A stretch of 64,000 nucleotides of DNA from Massilia frigida (lineage in GTDB: Bacteria; Pseudomonadota; Gammaproteobacteria; Burkholderiales; Burkholderiaceae_D), in assembly GCF_011682175.1 (NCBI RefSeq), contig NZ_WHJG01000010.1:62001-126000 (forward strand), given 5' to 3'. The notes under the pieces are model-generated. The model was not told the origin of the DNA. It saw only the letters and a list, made by a program, of their open reading frames with translations, and ran no database searches. This document shows, one piece after another, positions 24,810 to 34,816 of this stretch. The first letter of the stretch is position 1. Each line of letters starts with the position of its first letter. Position numbers and translations under genes: made by a program.

Positions 24810-26189
24810 ATGCATATTCACATCCTCGGCATTTGCGGCACCTTCATGGGCGGCCTCGCGGTCCTGGCGAAAGAAGCCGGCCACAAGGTCACCGGCTGCG
24901 ACGCCAATGTCTACCCGCCGATGAGCACCCAGCTCGAAGCCCAGGGCATCGAACTGATCCAGGGCTTCAGCCCGGAGCAGACCCAGCTCAATCCCGATTT
25001 GTACGTGATCGGCAATGTGGTGGCGCGCGGCAATCCGCTGGTCGAGGAAATCCTGAACCGCAGCCTGCCGTACATGTCCGGTCCCCAGTGGATCGGCGAA
25101 CACATCCTGCACGATAAATGGGTGCTGGCCGTGGCCGGCACGCACGGCAAGACCACCACCTCGGCCATGCTGGCCTGGATACTGGAAGACGCGGGCTATG
25201 CGCCGGGCTTCCTGATCGGCGGCGTGCCGATGAACTTCGGCATCTCGGCGCGTCTGTCGGGTGCGGAACCGTCGATCTTCTTCGTGATCGAAGCGGACGA
25301 GTACGACACCGCCTTTTTCGACAAGCGCAGCAAGTTCGTGCATTACCACGCCAAAACGGCCGTGATGAACAACCTTGAATACGATCATGCCGACATCTTC
25401 CCCGATATCGGTGCCATCGAAACCCAATTCCACCACCTGGTGCGCACCGTGCCGGGCCTCGGACGCCTGATCGTGAACGGCGACGAAGCCTCGCTCGGGC
25501 GCGTGCTCAAGCGCGGCTGCTGGAGCGAGAAGGAAATGTTCGGCGCCAGCGACGGGGTCGACTGGACCATGACCGAACACGCCGGCGGCAACTTCGACGT
25601 CGTCTTCAAGGGCGAGGTAGTCGCCACCGTGGCCTGGGGCCTGACCGGCAAGCACAACCGCCTGAACGCGCTGGCGGCGCTTGCCGCGGCGCGCCACGTG
25701 GGCGTGCCGCTGGCCCAGGCGGCCGAGTCGCTGGCCCGTTTCGAGAGCGTCAAGCGGCGCATGGAAGTGCGCGGCGTGGTGCGCGACATTACCGTGTATG
25801 ACGATTTCGCCCACCATCCGACCGCGATTGCGACCACCGTCAATGGCTTGCGGCAAAAGATTGGCAGCGGCGACAAGGCCCAGGGCCGCATCCTGGCCGT
25901 GCTGGAACCGCGCTCGAACACCATGAAACTGGGCTCGATGAAAGATGCCTTGCCCGGCAGCCTGCGCGAAGCGGACCTGGTGTTCGGCTTCGGCAGCCAG
26001 CAGGCGCTCGGCTGGAGCCTGGCCGACGCCCTCTGTCCGCTGGGCGCCATCGCCCACAGCTTCGACCAGATCGATTTCCTGGTGAAAGCCGTGGTCGACG
26101 CGGCCCAGCCGGGCGACCATATCCTGGTCATGAGCAACGGCGGCTTCGGCGGCGTGCACCAGAAACTGCTTGAGGCGCTGGCCCGATGA
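24810..26189 (+). CDS. mpl: Mpl, UDP-N-acetylmuramate:L-Ala-gamma-D-Glu-meso-DAP ligase
   Basis: A 459-residue Mur-family ligase that reattaches recycled murein tripeptide to UDP-MurNAc. The N-terminal Rossmann part starts HIHILGICGTFMGGLAVLAK, with the Mpl-specific GTFMGG. The ATP site is AVAGTHGKTTTSAML, and the central domain has EADEYDTAFFDKRSKF. The C-terminal domain has YDDFAHHPTAI. The start at 24810 gives the expected N-terminus; the open frame extends further upstream into the repeat. The yqiA-like gene overlaps its stop by 4 bp. Confidence 0.95.
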   Translation: MHIHILGICGTFMGGLAVLAKEAGHKVTGCDANVYPPMSTQLEAQGIELIQGFSPEQTQLNPDLYVIGNVVARGNPLVEEILNRSLPYMSGPQWIGEHILHDKWVLAVAGTHGKTTTSAMLAWILEDAGYAPGFLIGGVPMNFGISARLSGAEPSIFFVIEADEYDTAFFDKRSKFVHYHAKTAVMNNLEYDHADIFPDIGAIETQFHHLVRTVPGLGRLIVNGDEASLGRVLKRGCWSEKEMFGASDGVDWTMTEHAGGNFDVVFKGEVVATVAWGLTGKHNRLNALAALAAARHVGVPLAQAAESLARFESVKRRMEVRGVVRDITVYDDFAHHPTAIATTVNGLRQKIGSGDKAQGRILAVLEPRSNTMKLGSMKDALPGSLREADLVFGFGSQQALGWSLADALCPLGAIAHSFDQIDFLVKAVVDAAQPGDHILVMSNGGFGGVHQKLLEALAR

Positions 26190-26773
26190 TTCTTTACCTG
26201 CACGGTTTCCGCTCCTCGCCGCGCTCGTTCAAGGCGCGCGTGGTGGGCGAGAAGATGGCGGCGCTGGGGCGCGCATCCGAGCTGATCTGCCCGCAGCTGC
26301 CGGCTTCGCCGAAAGAAGCGATGGCGCTGGCGCTGACCCTCGTCGAGCGCCACGACGCCAGCGAGCTGGCCATCATCGGTTCGTCGCTGGGCGGCTATTA
26401 CGCTACCTGGCTGGCCGAGCGCCTGGGCTGCCGCGCAGTGCTGCTGAACCCGGCGGTCTACCCCCTGAAAGACCTCGACAAGCATGTCGGCGTCACGACC
26501 GAGTATCATTCCGACAAAGTTTTTGAATTCAAGCGCGCATATATCGACCAACTGGGCGCGCTGGCGGTGCCGGCCATCACCCGCCCGGAGCGTTATTTCC
26601 TGATCGCGGCCAGCGGCGACGACGTGCTCGACTACCGCGACATGACGGCCCATTACGCCGGCGCGCGCCAGCACGTGATCGATGGCAGCGACCACGCCAT
26701 CGCCGAATTCGGGCAGTACGTGGACGAAGTCCTGGCGTTTTGCCTGGACCGCGCCGCGAGCCCGGCGCGGTGA
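26186..26773 (+). CDS. YqiA/YcfP-family alpha/beta hydrolase (esterase)
   Basis: A 195-residue minimal alpha/beta hydrolase. The oxyanion part is ILYLHGFRSSPRSFKA, the nucleophile elbow is GSSLGGYYATWLAE, and the acid/base residues are likely in ASGDDVLDYRDM and DGSDHAI. E. coli YqiA hydrolyses short acyl-CoA and other esters; the true substrate is unknown. It overlaps mpl and ubiC by 4 bp on each side. Confidence 0.85.
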   Translation: MILYLHGFRSSPRSFKARVVGEKMAALGRASELICPQLPASPKEAMALALTLVERHDASELAIIGSSLGGYYATWLAERLGCRAVLLNPAVYPLKDLDKHVGVTTEYHSDKVFEFKRAYIDQLGALAVPAITRPERYFLIAASGDDVLDYRDMTAHYAGARQHVIDGSDHAIAEFGQYVDEVLAFCLDRAASPAR

Positions 26774-27363
26774 GCGGCGCCTCGCTGCGCCAGGCGTGGT
26801 GGCATCCGCACGTGAACCGTGTCAACGCGCCGCCGGCGCTGCGCGACTGGCTCACCAGCGGCGGCTCGCTGACGGCGCGCCTGATCGCGCATAGCGGGGC
26901 ATTCCGGGTGCAGCGTCTGCACCAGCGGCGCGCTCCGTGCCTGGCGGACGAAGCCGGCGCGCTGAAGCTGCCGCGCGCGGTCCAGGTGCTGGAACGCGAA
27001 GTGTTGTTGCGCTGCGACGACACGCCGGTGGTGTTTGCGCACACCGTGGTGCCGCTGTCGGCCAGCGCCAGCGACTGGCCGCTGTTCGGCGGCCTGGGCG
27101 AGCGCTCGCTTGGCAGTACCCTGTTTTACGATCCGCAAGTGACACGCGGCGAACTGGAATTTGCGCGGATCCGCGCCGGCCACCCCCTGATGGCGCGCGC
27201 CCGCGCTGCCCTGGGCGCGGCTGGCGACACTGTTTTATATGCACGGCGCTGCCTGTATCGCCGCCACCGGGGCATGTTGCTGGTGACCGAGGTGTTCTTG
27301 CCCCCGGTCCTGGCACTGGCCCGGCGCGATGCCAACCCAGCGCCAACGAACAATACCAAGTAA
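26770..27363 (+). CDS. ubiC: UbiC-like chorismate pyruvate-lyase
   Basis: A 197-residue protein matching chorismate lyase, the first ubiquinone step giving 4-hydroxybenzoate. Features: WLTSGGSLTARL near the N-terminus, VLEREVLLRCDDTPVVFAHT in the middle, PLFGGLGERSLGSTLFYDP, and RRCLYRRHRGMLLVTEVFLP at the end. The start is GTG 26770, which overlaps the previous stop (GTGA); the frame continues upstream without a start signal. Confidence 0.88.
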   Translation: MSGASLRQAWWHPHVNRVNAPPALRDWLTSGGSLTARLIAHSGAFRVQRLHQRRAPCLADEAGALKLPRAVQVLEREVLLRCDDTPVVFAHTVVPLSASASDWPLFGGLGERSLGSTLFYDPQVTRGELEFARIRAGHPLMARARAALGAAGDTVLYARRCLYRRHRGMLLVTEVFLPPVLALARRDANPAPTNNTK

Positions 27364-27378
27364 AGACAAAGCATTCAC

Positions 27379-29439
27379 ATGAATCTATTTTTTGAAGAAT
27401 CCGGCGATTTCAAGGTCGGCACCGTGTTGTCGCAAGCGGGCGAGGCCTACCAGGTCGAAATGCCAAGCGGCAAGCGTACCAAGGTCAAGGTCAAGGATGT
27501 GCTGCTGCAGTACGAAAAGCCATCCGCCGCCGAACTGCTGGAAGCGGCCAAGGCGGTCGCCGCCGACGTCGATTTCGAGTTCCTGTGGGAAGTCGCCGGC
27601 CAGGAAGAGTTCGGTTTCGCCGAGCTGGGCGCCGAGTATTTCGGCCACACCCCGCTGCCGTCGGAAGCTGCCGGCCTGATCCTGGCGCTGCACGGCGCCC
27701 CGATCTACTTCTACAAGAAGGGACGCGGACGCTACAAGGCGGCTCCGGAAGCGTCGCTCCGCGCGGCCCAGGCCGGCATCGAGAAAAAGAAACAGCAAGG
27801 GGTGATCCAGGCCGCCTATGTGGACGAGCTCAAGGCCAACCGCTTGCCGGAATCCATGCGTCCGCTGGTGCAGCAATTGCTGTTCAAGCCGGACAAGAAC
27901 AGCATCGAATTCAAGGCGCTCGACGCCGCCTGCAACGAACTGCACACCACGCCGCCGCGCCTGATGCTGGCCGCCGGCGGCATCGCGTCGCCCAAGCAAT
28001 TGCACATGGCGCGCTTCCTGTTCGAGAATTTCCCGCGCGGATCGGGTTTCCCCGCCGTGACGGTGCCAGCCGCGCCGGCCAACCTGCCGCTGGCCGCCGT
28101 GGCCGCGTTCTCGATCGATGACGTCACCACCACCGAAATCGACGATGCCTTCTCGGTCGTCACGCTGCCGGACGGCATGGTGCAGGTCGGCATCCACATC
28201 GCCGCGCCGGGCCTGGGCATCCGCCCCGACGACGCCATCGACAAAATGGCGCGCGCGCGCATGTCCACGGTCTACATGCCGGGCGACAAAATCACCATGT
28301 TGCCGGATGAACTGGTGGCCGCCTTCACCCTGGCCGAAGGCAAGACTTGCCCGGCGGTGTCGCTGTACGCCACCATCGACCCGGCCGACTGGAGCGTGAA
28401 GTCGACCGTGACCCGCGCCGAACTGGTGCCGATCAAGAGCAATCTGCGCAACAACGACCTGGATGATGTCGTCAGTGAAGAAGCCCTGGCCGCCGGCACC
28501 GGCGAGTATCCGCACAAGGCCGAGATGGCCGTGCTGTGGCAGTGGGCGCTCACCCTGGAAGCGGCGCGCATGGTCAAGCGCGAAGGTTTCGGCCTCAAAC
28601 CCGAGCAAAACAACCGGGTCGACTTCAATTTCTACGTCGAAGACGACGTGGTCACGGTGCTGCGGCGCAAGCGCGGCGCGCCGCTCGACAAGATCGTGGC
28701 CGAGCTGATGATCTTCGCCAACAGCACCTGGGGCAAGCTGATGCACGACTCGGGCGTGCCCGGTATTTACCGCTCGCAAGGCGCCGGCAGCGGCGCCGGC
28801 TGGGCCGCCAAGATGCAGGTGCGCATGGTCACCCATGCCGCCCCGCACCAGGGCCTGGGCGTGGACCAGTACGCCTGGAGCACCTCGCCGCTGCGCCGCT
28901 ACACCGACCTGGTCAACCAGTGGCAAATCCTGGCCTGCGCCGAGCACGGCGTGACGGCCCCGCTGGTGGCCCCGTTCAAGCCGCGCGACGCCAACCTGTT
29001 CGCCATCGTCTCCGCGTTCGACGCCGCTTACGCCGCCTACAACGATCACCAGCAAAACATGGAGCGCTACTGGTGCCTGCGCTGGCTCGGCCAGCAAGAC
29101 CAGCGCCAGGTCGACGCGGTGGTGCTCAAGGATGAAGTGTTGCGTCTGGCCGACATTCCGCTGATCATCCGCCTGCCCGGCATGCCGCAAGTGGCGCGCG
29201 GGGCCCAGGTCAAACTCGACATCCTGCGCTGGGACGAGCTGGACCTGACGATCGAAGCGCGCCTGCTGGAATTGCCGGCGCTCAGCGAGATCGCCGCCGA
29301 TGCCGACCTCGACTACGAGGAAGAGGAAGCGGCACCGCCGGACACTGTCGCGCCGGATAGCGGCGAAGCGGCCGCGACGGAAGCGGCGGAAGCCGAAGGC
29401 GCGGTGGCCGTGATCACCAGTGAACCGGCGGCCAGCTAG
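27379..29439 (+). CDS. RNase II/R-family 3'-5' exoribonuclease
   Basis: A 686-residue RNB-domain exonuclease. The N-terminal 200 residues carry a small cold-shock-like start (FKVGTVLSQAGEAYQVEMPSG) and helical linker. The RNB domain begins about residue 240 with FSIDDVTTTEIDDAFSV, which holds the catalytic Asp cluster, and continues through MPGDKITMLPDEL, RKRGAPLDKIVAELMI and SPLRRYTDLVNQWQ. The tail is highly acidic and Ala-rich. It is similar in length to E. coli RNase II (644) rather than RNase R (813). Confidence 0.9.
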   Translation: MNLFFEESGDFKVGTVLSQAGEAYQVEMPSGKRTKVKVKDVLLQYEKPSAAELLEAAKAVAADVDFEFLWEVAGQEEFGFAELGAEYFGHTPLPSEAAGLILALHGAPIYFYKKGRGRYKAAPEASLRAAQAGIEKKKQQGVIQAAYVDELKANRLPESMRPLVQQLLFKPDKNSIEFKALDAACNELHTTPPRLMLAAGGIASPKQLHMARFLFENFPRGSGFPAVTVPAAPANLPLAAVAAFSIDDVTTTEIDDAFSVVTLPDGMVQVGIHIAAPGLGIRPDDAIDKMARARMSTVYMPGDKITMLPDELVAAFTLAEGKTCPAVSLYATIDPADWSVKSTVTRAELVPIKSNLRNNDLDDVVSEEALAAGTGEYPHKAEMAVLWQWALTLEAARMVKREGFGLKPEQNNRVDFNFYVEDDVVTVLRRKRGAPLDKIVAELMIFANSTWGKLMHDSGVPGIYRSQGAGSGAGWAAKMQVRMVTHAAPHQGLGVDQYAWSTSPLRRYTDLVNQWQILACAEHGVTAPLVAPFKPRDANLFAIVSAFDAAYAAYNDHQQNMERYWCLRWLGQQDQRQVDAVVLKDEVLRLADIPLIIRLPGMPQVARGAQVKLDILRWDELDLTIEARLLELPALSEIAADADLDYEEEEAAPPDTVAPDSGEAAATEAAEAEGAVAVITSEPAAS

Positions 29440-29461
29440 GCAGTTGTCAGCATCGCCACGG

Positions 29462-29486
29462 CGGCCATTAGAATGTAGAATGGCCG
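29462..29486. other. Short inverted repeat before the tonB-like gene
   Basis: CGGCCATT (29462-29469) and AATGGCCG (29479-29486) form an eight-bp palindrome around a nine-base centre containing TAGAAT-like -10 sequence. It may be an operator or a weak terminator after the RNase gene; it has no T-run. Confidence 0.4.
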
Positions 29487-29519
29487 TTCCCTGATTCAAC
29501 AGATTCTTCCCGGTATCGT

Positions 29520-30404
29520 GTGAAGCACTTGCAAAATTTAAGCTCCCTGTCCATCGCCGTCGCCGTTTCGGTCACGGTACACGCGGCCCTGCTGGCGGTC
29601 CGTTTCGTCGCGCCCGAGGCGTTCACCCTGACCCCGGCCGATCCCGGCCTCGAAGTCATCCTGGTCAACGCCAAGCATGCCAACAAGCCGCTCAAGGCCG
29701 ATGCCCTGGCCCAGGCCAACCTCGATGGCGGCGGCAATGCCGAGAGCGGCCGCGCCGCCTCGCCGCTGCCCGACATGCACAAGAACGAGACTGGCGAAAG
29801 CGTCAAATCGACCTTGCGCCGCATCACCGAGCTTGAGCAGATGCAGCAAAACCTGCTGACCAAGACGCGCGACTCGTCCCTGAAAGCCTCGCCGGTCACC
29901 GAGAAGGAAAAGCCCGATCCCGAGCGCGACGGCGCCGACCTGATCGAAAGCACGCGCCCGCTGGCGCGCAAGACGGCCGAGATTGCCCAGCGCATCGAAG
30001 ACCAGAACAAGCGCCCGCGCAAGACCTACATCACGCCGAGCACCCAGGCGGTGGGCTACGCGATCTATTACAAGACCATGCAAAAGCGGGTCGAGGATAT
30101 CGGTACGCTGAACTTCCCCCAGCGCGACGGCAAGAAGCTGTACGGCGAGCTGACCGTGTACATTCCGATTTTCCAGGATGGCAGCATTTACCAGAAGGAT
30201 GGCGGGGTGCGCATCGAAAAGAGTTCCGGCAATCCGGCGCTCGACAAGGCTGCGCTGGCCATCGTGCGGCGCGCCGCGCCGTTCGGGGCTTTTCCGAAAA
30301 ACATGCTGTCCTCCGACAAGGATGACCTGTGGGTCATCATCACGCGCTTCAAGTTCACGCGCGAAGACAAGCTGGAAGCCGAGCTGCGTGGCGACGGGCG
30401 ATGA
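29520..30404 (+). CDS. TonB-like energy transducer family protein
   Basis: A 294-residue protein with an N-terminal membrane anchor ([19 protein letters not shown]), a charged periplasmic linker with coiled-coil tendency ([15 protein letters not shown]) and a C-terminal TonB-like domain (about 190-290: [40 protein letters not shown]). There is no adjacent exbB/exbD, so it may not be the main TonB. The start is GTG. It overlaps aroE by 4 bp. Confidence 0.82.
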   Translation: MKHLQNLSSLSIAVAVSVTVHAALLAVRFVAPEAFTLTPADPGLEVILVNAKHANKPLKADALAQANLDGGGNAESGRAASPLPDMHKNETGESVKSTLRRITELEQMQQNLLTKTRDSSLKASPVTEKEKPDPERDGADLIESTRPLARKTAEIAQRIEDQNKRPRKTYITPSTQAVGYAIYYKTMQKRVEDIGTLNFPQRDGKKLYGELTVYIPIFQDGSIYQKDGGVRIEKSSGNPALDKAALAIVRRAAPFGAFPKNMLSSDKDDLWVIITRFKFTREDKLEAELRGDGR

Positions 30405-31228
30405 GCGAGCGTTACTGCGTCATCGGGAACCCGGTCGCCCATAGCAAGTCGCCCGAGATCCACGCCGCCTTTGCCCTGCAAACCGGGCAAGACATGCTTT
30501 ACGAGCGCTGCCTGGCACCGCTCGACCAGTTCGACGCCACCGTGCGCGCGCTGGTGGCGGCCGGCCACAAGGGCGCCAACGTCACCGTGCCCTTCAAGCT
30601 GCAGGCGGCCGACCTGGCCGACCGCCTGACCGAACGCGCGCGCGCGGCCGGCGCCGTGAATACCTTCTTGTTTAACAGCAGCGGCGGCATCATTGGCGAC
30701 AATACCGATGGCGCCGGGCTGGTCAACGACATCACCCGCAATGCCGGCCTCGACCTGGAGGGCAAGCGCGTGCTGCTGCTGGGCGCGGGCGGCGCCGCGC
30801 GCGGCGTGGTCGTGCCGCTGCTGGCCGCCTTGCCGGCCGAACTGACCATCGCCAACCGCACCGTGGCCACGGCCGAGGCCCTGGTCGAGCGCTTTTTCGC
30901 CCAGCTGGCGCAAGACCAGCGCCTGGCCGCCTGCGCCTTCGAGGACATTGCCGGCACGTACGATGTGGTGATCAACGCGACTTCCGCCAGCCTGGCCGGC
31001 GACTTGCCGCCGGTGCCGGGCAGCGCCTTTGGCGCTGGCACGCTGGCGCTGGATATGATGTACGGCAAGGCGCCGAGCCCCTTCATGGTGTTTGCCAGCG
31101 AGCATGGCGCGCGCCAACGCGATGGCCTGGGCATGCTGGTCGAGCAAGCCGCCGAAGCCTTCCTGCTGTGGCGCGGCGCCCGTCCCGAGACCGCGGCCAT
31201 CCTGGACCGCTTGCGCCTGGGCGTATGA
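30401..31228 (+). CDS. aroE: AroE, shikimate dehydrogenase
   Basis: A 275-residue NADP-dependent enzyme. It begins [20 protein letters not shown]. The shikimate-binding motif is [12 protein letters not shown], and the dinucleotide loop is [13 protein letters not shown] followed by NRT. The C-terminal [11 protein letters not shown] motif is present. The ATG overlaps the tonB-like stop and its own stop overlaps mtgA. Confidence 0.95.
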   Translation: MSERYCVIGNPVAHSKSPEIHAAFALQTGQDMLYERCLAPLDQFDATVRALVAAGHKGANVTVPFKLQAADLADRLTERARAAGAVNTFLFNSSGGIIGDNTDGAGLVNDITRNAGLDLEGKRVLLLGAGGAARGVVVPLLAALPAELTIANRTVATAEALVERFFAQLAQDQRLAACAFEDIAGTYDVVINATSASLAGDLPPVPGSAFGAGTLALDMMYGKAPSPFMVFASEHGARQRDGLGMLVEQAAEAFLLWRGARPETAAILDRLRLGV

Positions 31229-31935
31229 GCAAGGGCGGCAAGGCGGGCGGGCGGCGCTGGGTCAAGTGGATCTTCCTCGGCCCCTTGCTGCTGATCGTCC
31301 TGGCCCAGCTGTATTTCTTCCTGATGGTGTGCTGGTGGTCCTGGTTCAATCCCTCGAGCACCAGCATGATGAACGACCAGCTGGCGCTGATGCGCGAAAA
31401 AAAACCCAAGGCCATGCTGCAGCAGCAATGGGTGCCCTACGAGCGCATTTCCGAGAATCTGAAACGGGCCGTGATCGCCTCCGAAGACGCCAATTTTTCC
31501 GAGCACGACGGGGTCGACTGGGAAGCGCTGCAAAAAGCCTATGAGCGCAACAACCGCAAGCACAAGGTGGTCGGCGGCGGGTCCACCATCACCCAGCAGC
31601 TGGCCAAGAACCTGTTCCTGTCCGGCTCGCGCAGCTACCTGCGCAAGGGCCAGGAAATGATCATCGCTTTCATGCTCGAAACGGTCATGAGCAAGCAGCG
31701 CATCCTGGAAATTTACCTGAACGTGGCCGAATTCGGGCGCGGCATTTTCGGTGCCGAGGCGGCTTCGCGCTATTATTACCGTACCAGCGCGGCCAACCTG
31801 GGCGTGGCACAGGCCGCCAAACTGGCCGTGATGCTGCCCAATCCGCGTTATTACGACCGCCACCGCAGTTCGAGCTACCTGGCGCAGCGCACCACGCTGA
31901 TCGTCAACCGCATGAGTTCGGCGGAATTGCCCTAA
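31225..31935 (+). CDS. mtgA: MtgA, monofunctional peptidoglycan glycosyltransferase
   Basis: A 236-residue GT51 enzyme that polymerises lipid II. A basic N-terminus and one membrane helix ([19 protein letters not shown]) precede the catalytic domain. Motifs include [15 protein letters not shown] with the catalytic Glu, [30 protein letters not shown] and [15 protein letters not shown]. It overlaps aroE by 4 bp, the typical beta-proteobacterial pairing. Confidence 0.95.
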   Translation: MSKGGKAGGRRWVKWIFLGPLLLIVLAQLYFFLMVCWWSWFNPSSTSMMNDQLALMREKKPKAMLQQQWVPYERISENLKRAVIASEDANFSEHDGVDWEALQKAYERNNRKHKVVGGGSTITQQLAKNLFLSGSRSYLRKGQEMIIAFMLETVMSKQRILEIYLNVAEFGRGIFGAEAASRYYYRTSAANLGVAQAAKLAVMLPNPRYYDRHRSSSYLAQRTTLIVNRMSSAELP

Positions 31936-31949
31936 TCCTTCACCAAGAG

Positions 31950-32384
31950 ATGACCATGTCCCATCCCCGCCGTTTCCAAGAGGGCGCCATGTCCCTGTTC
32001 TGGGTCGGCACCGGCTCGGCCGTGCTGGCCGCGCTCGCCATGGCCGCCTTGTTTTCCATGCGTTACGAGCGCAATCTGTTCGCCGAAGGCGCGGCCAAGG
32101 CCGGCAAGATGGTCGGCGCCAGTCCCGCCGGCACGGTGATCGACTCGGCCAGGAAGACGGTCAATGCGGTGACCGGCCAGGGCGATGGCGTGATGCGCAA
32201 GTGCATCATCAACGGCAAGACGGTCATTTCCAACACCGATTGCACGCCCGGCAACCGCACCAGCAAGGTCATCGAGATCCACGATACCAAGGGCTTCGAG
32301 GCACCGAAAAAGCCGCCGGTGGAGAAGGCCGCGCCGGGCTCCAGCCCCACCATCGACAAAATGATCGAAAAACACCTGCGCTGA
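31950..32384 (+). CDS. Unidentified membrane-anchored protein with DUF4124-like core
   Basis: A 144-residue protein with an N-terminal membrane helix (LFWVGTGSAVLAALAMAALF) and a small region (MRKCIINGKTVISNTDC) resembling the DUF4124 pattern, in which two Cys flank a short beta unit. The tail is Pro/Lys-rich. The function is unknown. The start is the ATG at 31950 (31956 is possible). It is probably co-transcribed with mtgA, 14 bases upstream. Confidence 0.6.
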   Translation: MTMSHPRRFQEGAMSLFWVGTGSAVLAALAMAALFSMRYERNLFAEGAAKAGKMVGASPAGTVIDSARKTVNAVTGQGDGVMRKCIINGKTVISNTDCTPGNRTSKVIEIHDTKGFEAPKKPPVEKAAPGSSPTIDKMIEKHLR

Positions 32385-32465
32385 GCCAATTTAAGTGTTT
32401 CGGGGTGGCCGGGCTCAGGCCTAACGGGTACACTTGCGCTGTTTTGAATCCGGCCGAGAAAGCGC

Positions 32466-33431
32466 ATGATCAACGTATTTGTCCTACAAAATGGCCGACT
32501 CAATCAGGTACCGATCGAGTCCCGCGCGGATCTGGAAAACGTGGCGCCGGTCTGGGTCGACCTGACCGATCCGACCGACGACGAGCGGGCCTGGGTCAAG
32601 ACAATCTACGGCGTGATTTTGCCGGGCGAAGACGAAGTCAAGGATATCGAAGCGTCGGCCCGCTATTACGAAGCGGAAAACGGCGACTTGCATCTGCGCA
32701 CCGATTTCCTGCTGGAAGAAGACGATGGCCCCTCGCGCGTGGTCACGGTCGCGTTCATCCTCGCGCGCAAGATGCTGTTTTCGGTGCACACCGACGACTT
32801 GCCGGTATTCCGCCTGGTGCGCATGCGCGCCCGCTCGCGCCCCGGGTCGATCGCCGACTATATGGATGTGCTGCTCGACCTGTACGCCACCGATGCCGAA
32901 TATTCGGCCGATGCGCTGGAAGGGATTTACCAGCACCTGGAAGAAGTCAGCGGGCTGGTGCTGCAAAAAGAATTCACCGATAAAGACGCGGCCGACGCCC
33001 TGAACGCCATCGCGCGCGAAGAGGATTTGAACGGCCGTATCCGGCGCAACATGATGGATACCCGGCGCGCGGTCAGTTTCCTGATGCGCGGCCGCTTGCT
33101 CAACGCCGAGCAGTTCGAGGAAGCGCGCCAGATTCTGCGCGACATCGAATCGCTGGACGGCCACACATCCTTCCTGTTCGACAAGATCAACTTCCTGATG
33201 GATGCCACGGTCGGTTTCATCAACATTAACCAGAATAAGATCATCAAGATCTTCTCGGTAGCCTCGGTGGCGTTCCTGCCGCCGACCCTGATCGCCAGTA
33301 TTTACGGCATGAACTTCAAGAGTTTTCCGGAGCTGGAGTGGCAGTACGGCTATCCGCTGGCCTTGACCCTGATGGTGGCGTCGATGATTTCGCCGGTGTG
33401 GGTGTTCTTGCGCAGGGGCTGGTTGAAGTAA
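32466..33431 (+). CDS. corA: CorA-family magnesium/divalent cation transporter
   Basis: A 321-residue inner-membrane channel. The cytoplasmic domain fills most of the protein. Two C-terminal helices hold the selectivity motif YGMNF between them (FLPPTLIASIYGMNF). The final sequence is VFLRRGWLK. No signal of a regulatory leader is visible. It ends at a bidirectional terminator facing hemL. Confidence 0.93.
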   Translation: MINVFVLQNGRLNQVPIESRADLENVAPVWVDLTDPTDDERAWVKTIYGVILPGEDEVKDIEASARYYEAENGDLHLRTDFLLEEDDGPSRVVTVAFILARKMLFSVHTDDLPVFRLVRMRARSRPGSIADYMDVLLDLYATDAEYSADALEGIYQHLEEVSGLVLQKEFTDKDAADALNAIAREEDLNGRIRRNMMDTRRAVSFLMRGRLLNAEQFEEARQILRDIESLDGHTSFLFDKINFLMDATVGFININQNKIIKIFSVASVAFLPPTLIASIYGMNFKSFPELEWQYGYPLALTLMVASMISPVWVFLRRGWLK

Positions 33432-33456
33432 GGTAAAGCGCCGGGTACGCCCCAGA

Positions 33457-33501
33457 CTGAAAACCGTCGTTTCTGCGATTGGCAGCAACGACGGTTTTCA
33501 G
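33457..33501. terminator. Bidirectional terminator between corA and hemL
   Basis: CTGAAAACCGTCGTT (33457-33471) and AACGACGGTTTTCAG (33487-33501) form a perfect 15-bp stem around a 15-base loop. The A/T-rich sides allow termination in both directions. Confidence 0.8.
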
Positions 33502-33526
33502 CTTAATGCCGCTCACGGCATGGTGT

Positions 33527-34816
33527 TCAAGCCAGCTTGGCAAACACCCGGCGCGCCGCCGCGATGGTCTCGTCGATCACAGCATCATCATGCTGCGCCG
33601 AGACAAACCCCGCCTCGAACGCGGCCGGGGCAAAGTACACGCCTTCGTCCAGCATCGCGTGGAAAAACGCATTGAAGCGGGTCTTGTCGCCCGCCATCAT
33701 CTCGGCATAGCTGCCCGGCACTTCATCGCTGAAGTAAATCCCGAACATCCCGCCCACCGAATCGGCGCAGAACGAGACGCCCGCCTCCTTGGCCGCTTGC
33801 GCCAGCCCGGCCGCCAGCCTGGCCGTCTGCGCCGTCAGCTTCTCGTAGAAGCCCGGTTCCTGGATCAGCCTGAGGGTGGTCATGCCCGCCGCCACCGCCA
33901 CCGGATTGCCCGACAGCGTCCCGGCCTGGTACACGGCCCCGATCGGCGCCATGTTCTGCATCAGCTCGGCGCGACCGCCGAACGCCGCGACCGGCATGCC
34001 GCCGCCGATGACCTTGCCCAGCGCGGTCAGGTCCGGCACGATGTCGTACAGTTCCTGCGCCCCGCCCAGGCCCACGCGGAAGCCGCACATGACTTCGTCG
34101 AAAATCAAAATCGCGCCGTGCCTGGTGCACAGGTCGCGCATGGCGCGCAGGAATTCCGGCGTGGCCTTGATCAGGTTCATATTGCCGGCCACCGGTTCGA
34201 CGATCACGCAGGCGATGGTGTCGCCCATCGATGCGAACGCGTCTTCCAGCTGGGCCACATTGTTATAGTCGAGCACCAGGGTGTGCTTGACGAAGTCTTC
34301 CGGCACGCCGGCCGAGGTCGGGTTACCGAAGGTCAGCAAGCCGCTGCCAGCCTTGACCAGCAGGGAATCGGCGTGGCCGTGGTAGCAGCCCTCGAACTTG
34401 ACGATCTTGTCGCGTCCGGTGGCGCCGCGCGCCAGGCGCAGCGCGCTCATGGTCGCTTCGGTGCCCGAGGACACCAGGCGCACCTGCTCGATCGATGGCA
34501 CCAGGCGGCAGATTTCCTCGGCCATCAGGATTTCGCCTTCGGTCGGGGCGCCGAACGACAGGCCGCGCGCGGCCGCGTCCTGCACCGCTTTGACCACTTC
34601 CGGATGGGCGTGGCCGACGATGGCCGGGCCCCAGGAACCGATGTAGTCGATATAGCGCTTGCCGTCGGCGTCCCAGAAGTAGGGGCCTTCGGCGCGGGTG
34701 ATGAAGCGCGGCGTGCCGCCCACCGATTTAAAGGCGCGCACCGGCGAATTGACGCCGCCCGGGGTGGTTTTCTGGGCGCGCGCGAACAGCGTGTTATTCA
34801 GGGAGTCTGTGGTCAT
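33527..34816 (-). CDS. hemL: HemL, glutamate-1-semialdehyde 2,1-aminomutase
   Basis: A 429-residue PLP enzyme making 5-aminolevulinate. Typical motifs: [15 protein letters not shown] near the N-terminus, [31 protein letters not shown], and the lysine region [18 protein letters not shown]. The start is ATG 34816; the open frame extends upstream into the thiD antisense frame without meaning. It overlaps thiD by 4 bp. Confidence 0.96.
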   Translation of the reverse strand: MTTDSLNNTLFARAQKTTPGGVNSPVRAFKSVGGTPRFITRAEGPYFWDADGKRYIDYIGSWGPAIVGHAHPEVVKAVQDAAARGLSFGAPTEGEILMAEEICRLVPSIEQVRLVSSGTEATMSALRLARGATGRDKIVKFEGCYHGHADSLLVKAGSGLLTFGNPTSAGVPEDFVKHTLVLDYNNVAQLEDAFASMGDTIACVIVEPVAGNMNLIKATPEFLRAMRDLCTRHGAILIFDEVMCGFRVGLGGAQELYDIVPDLTALGKVIGGGMPVAAFGGRAELMQNMAPIGAVYQAGTLSGNPVAVAAGMTTLRLIQEPGFYEKLTAQTARLAAGLAQAAKEAGVSFCADSVGGMFGIYFSDEVPGSYAEMMAGDKTRFNAFFHAMLDEGVYFAPAAFEAGFVSAQHDDAVIDETIAAARRVFAKLA

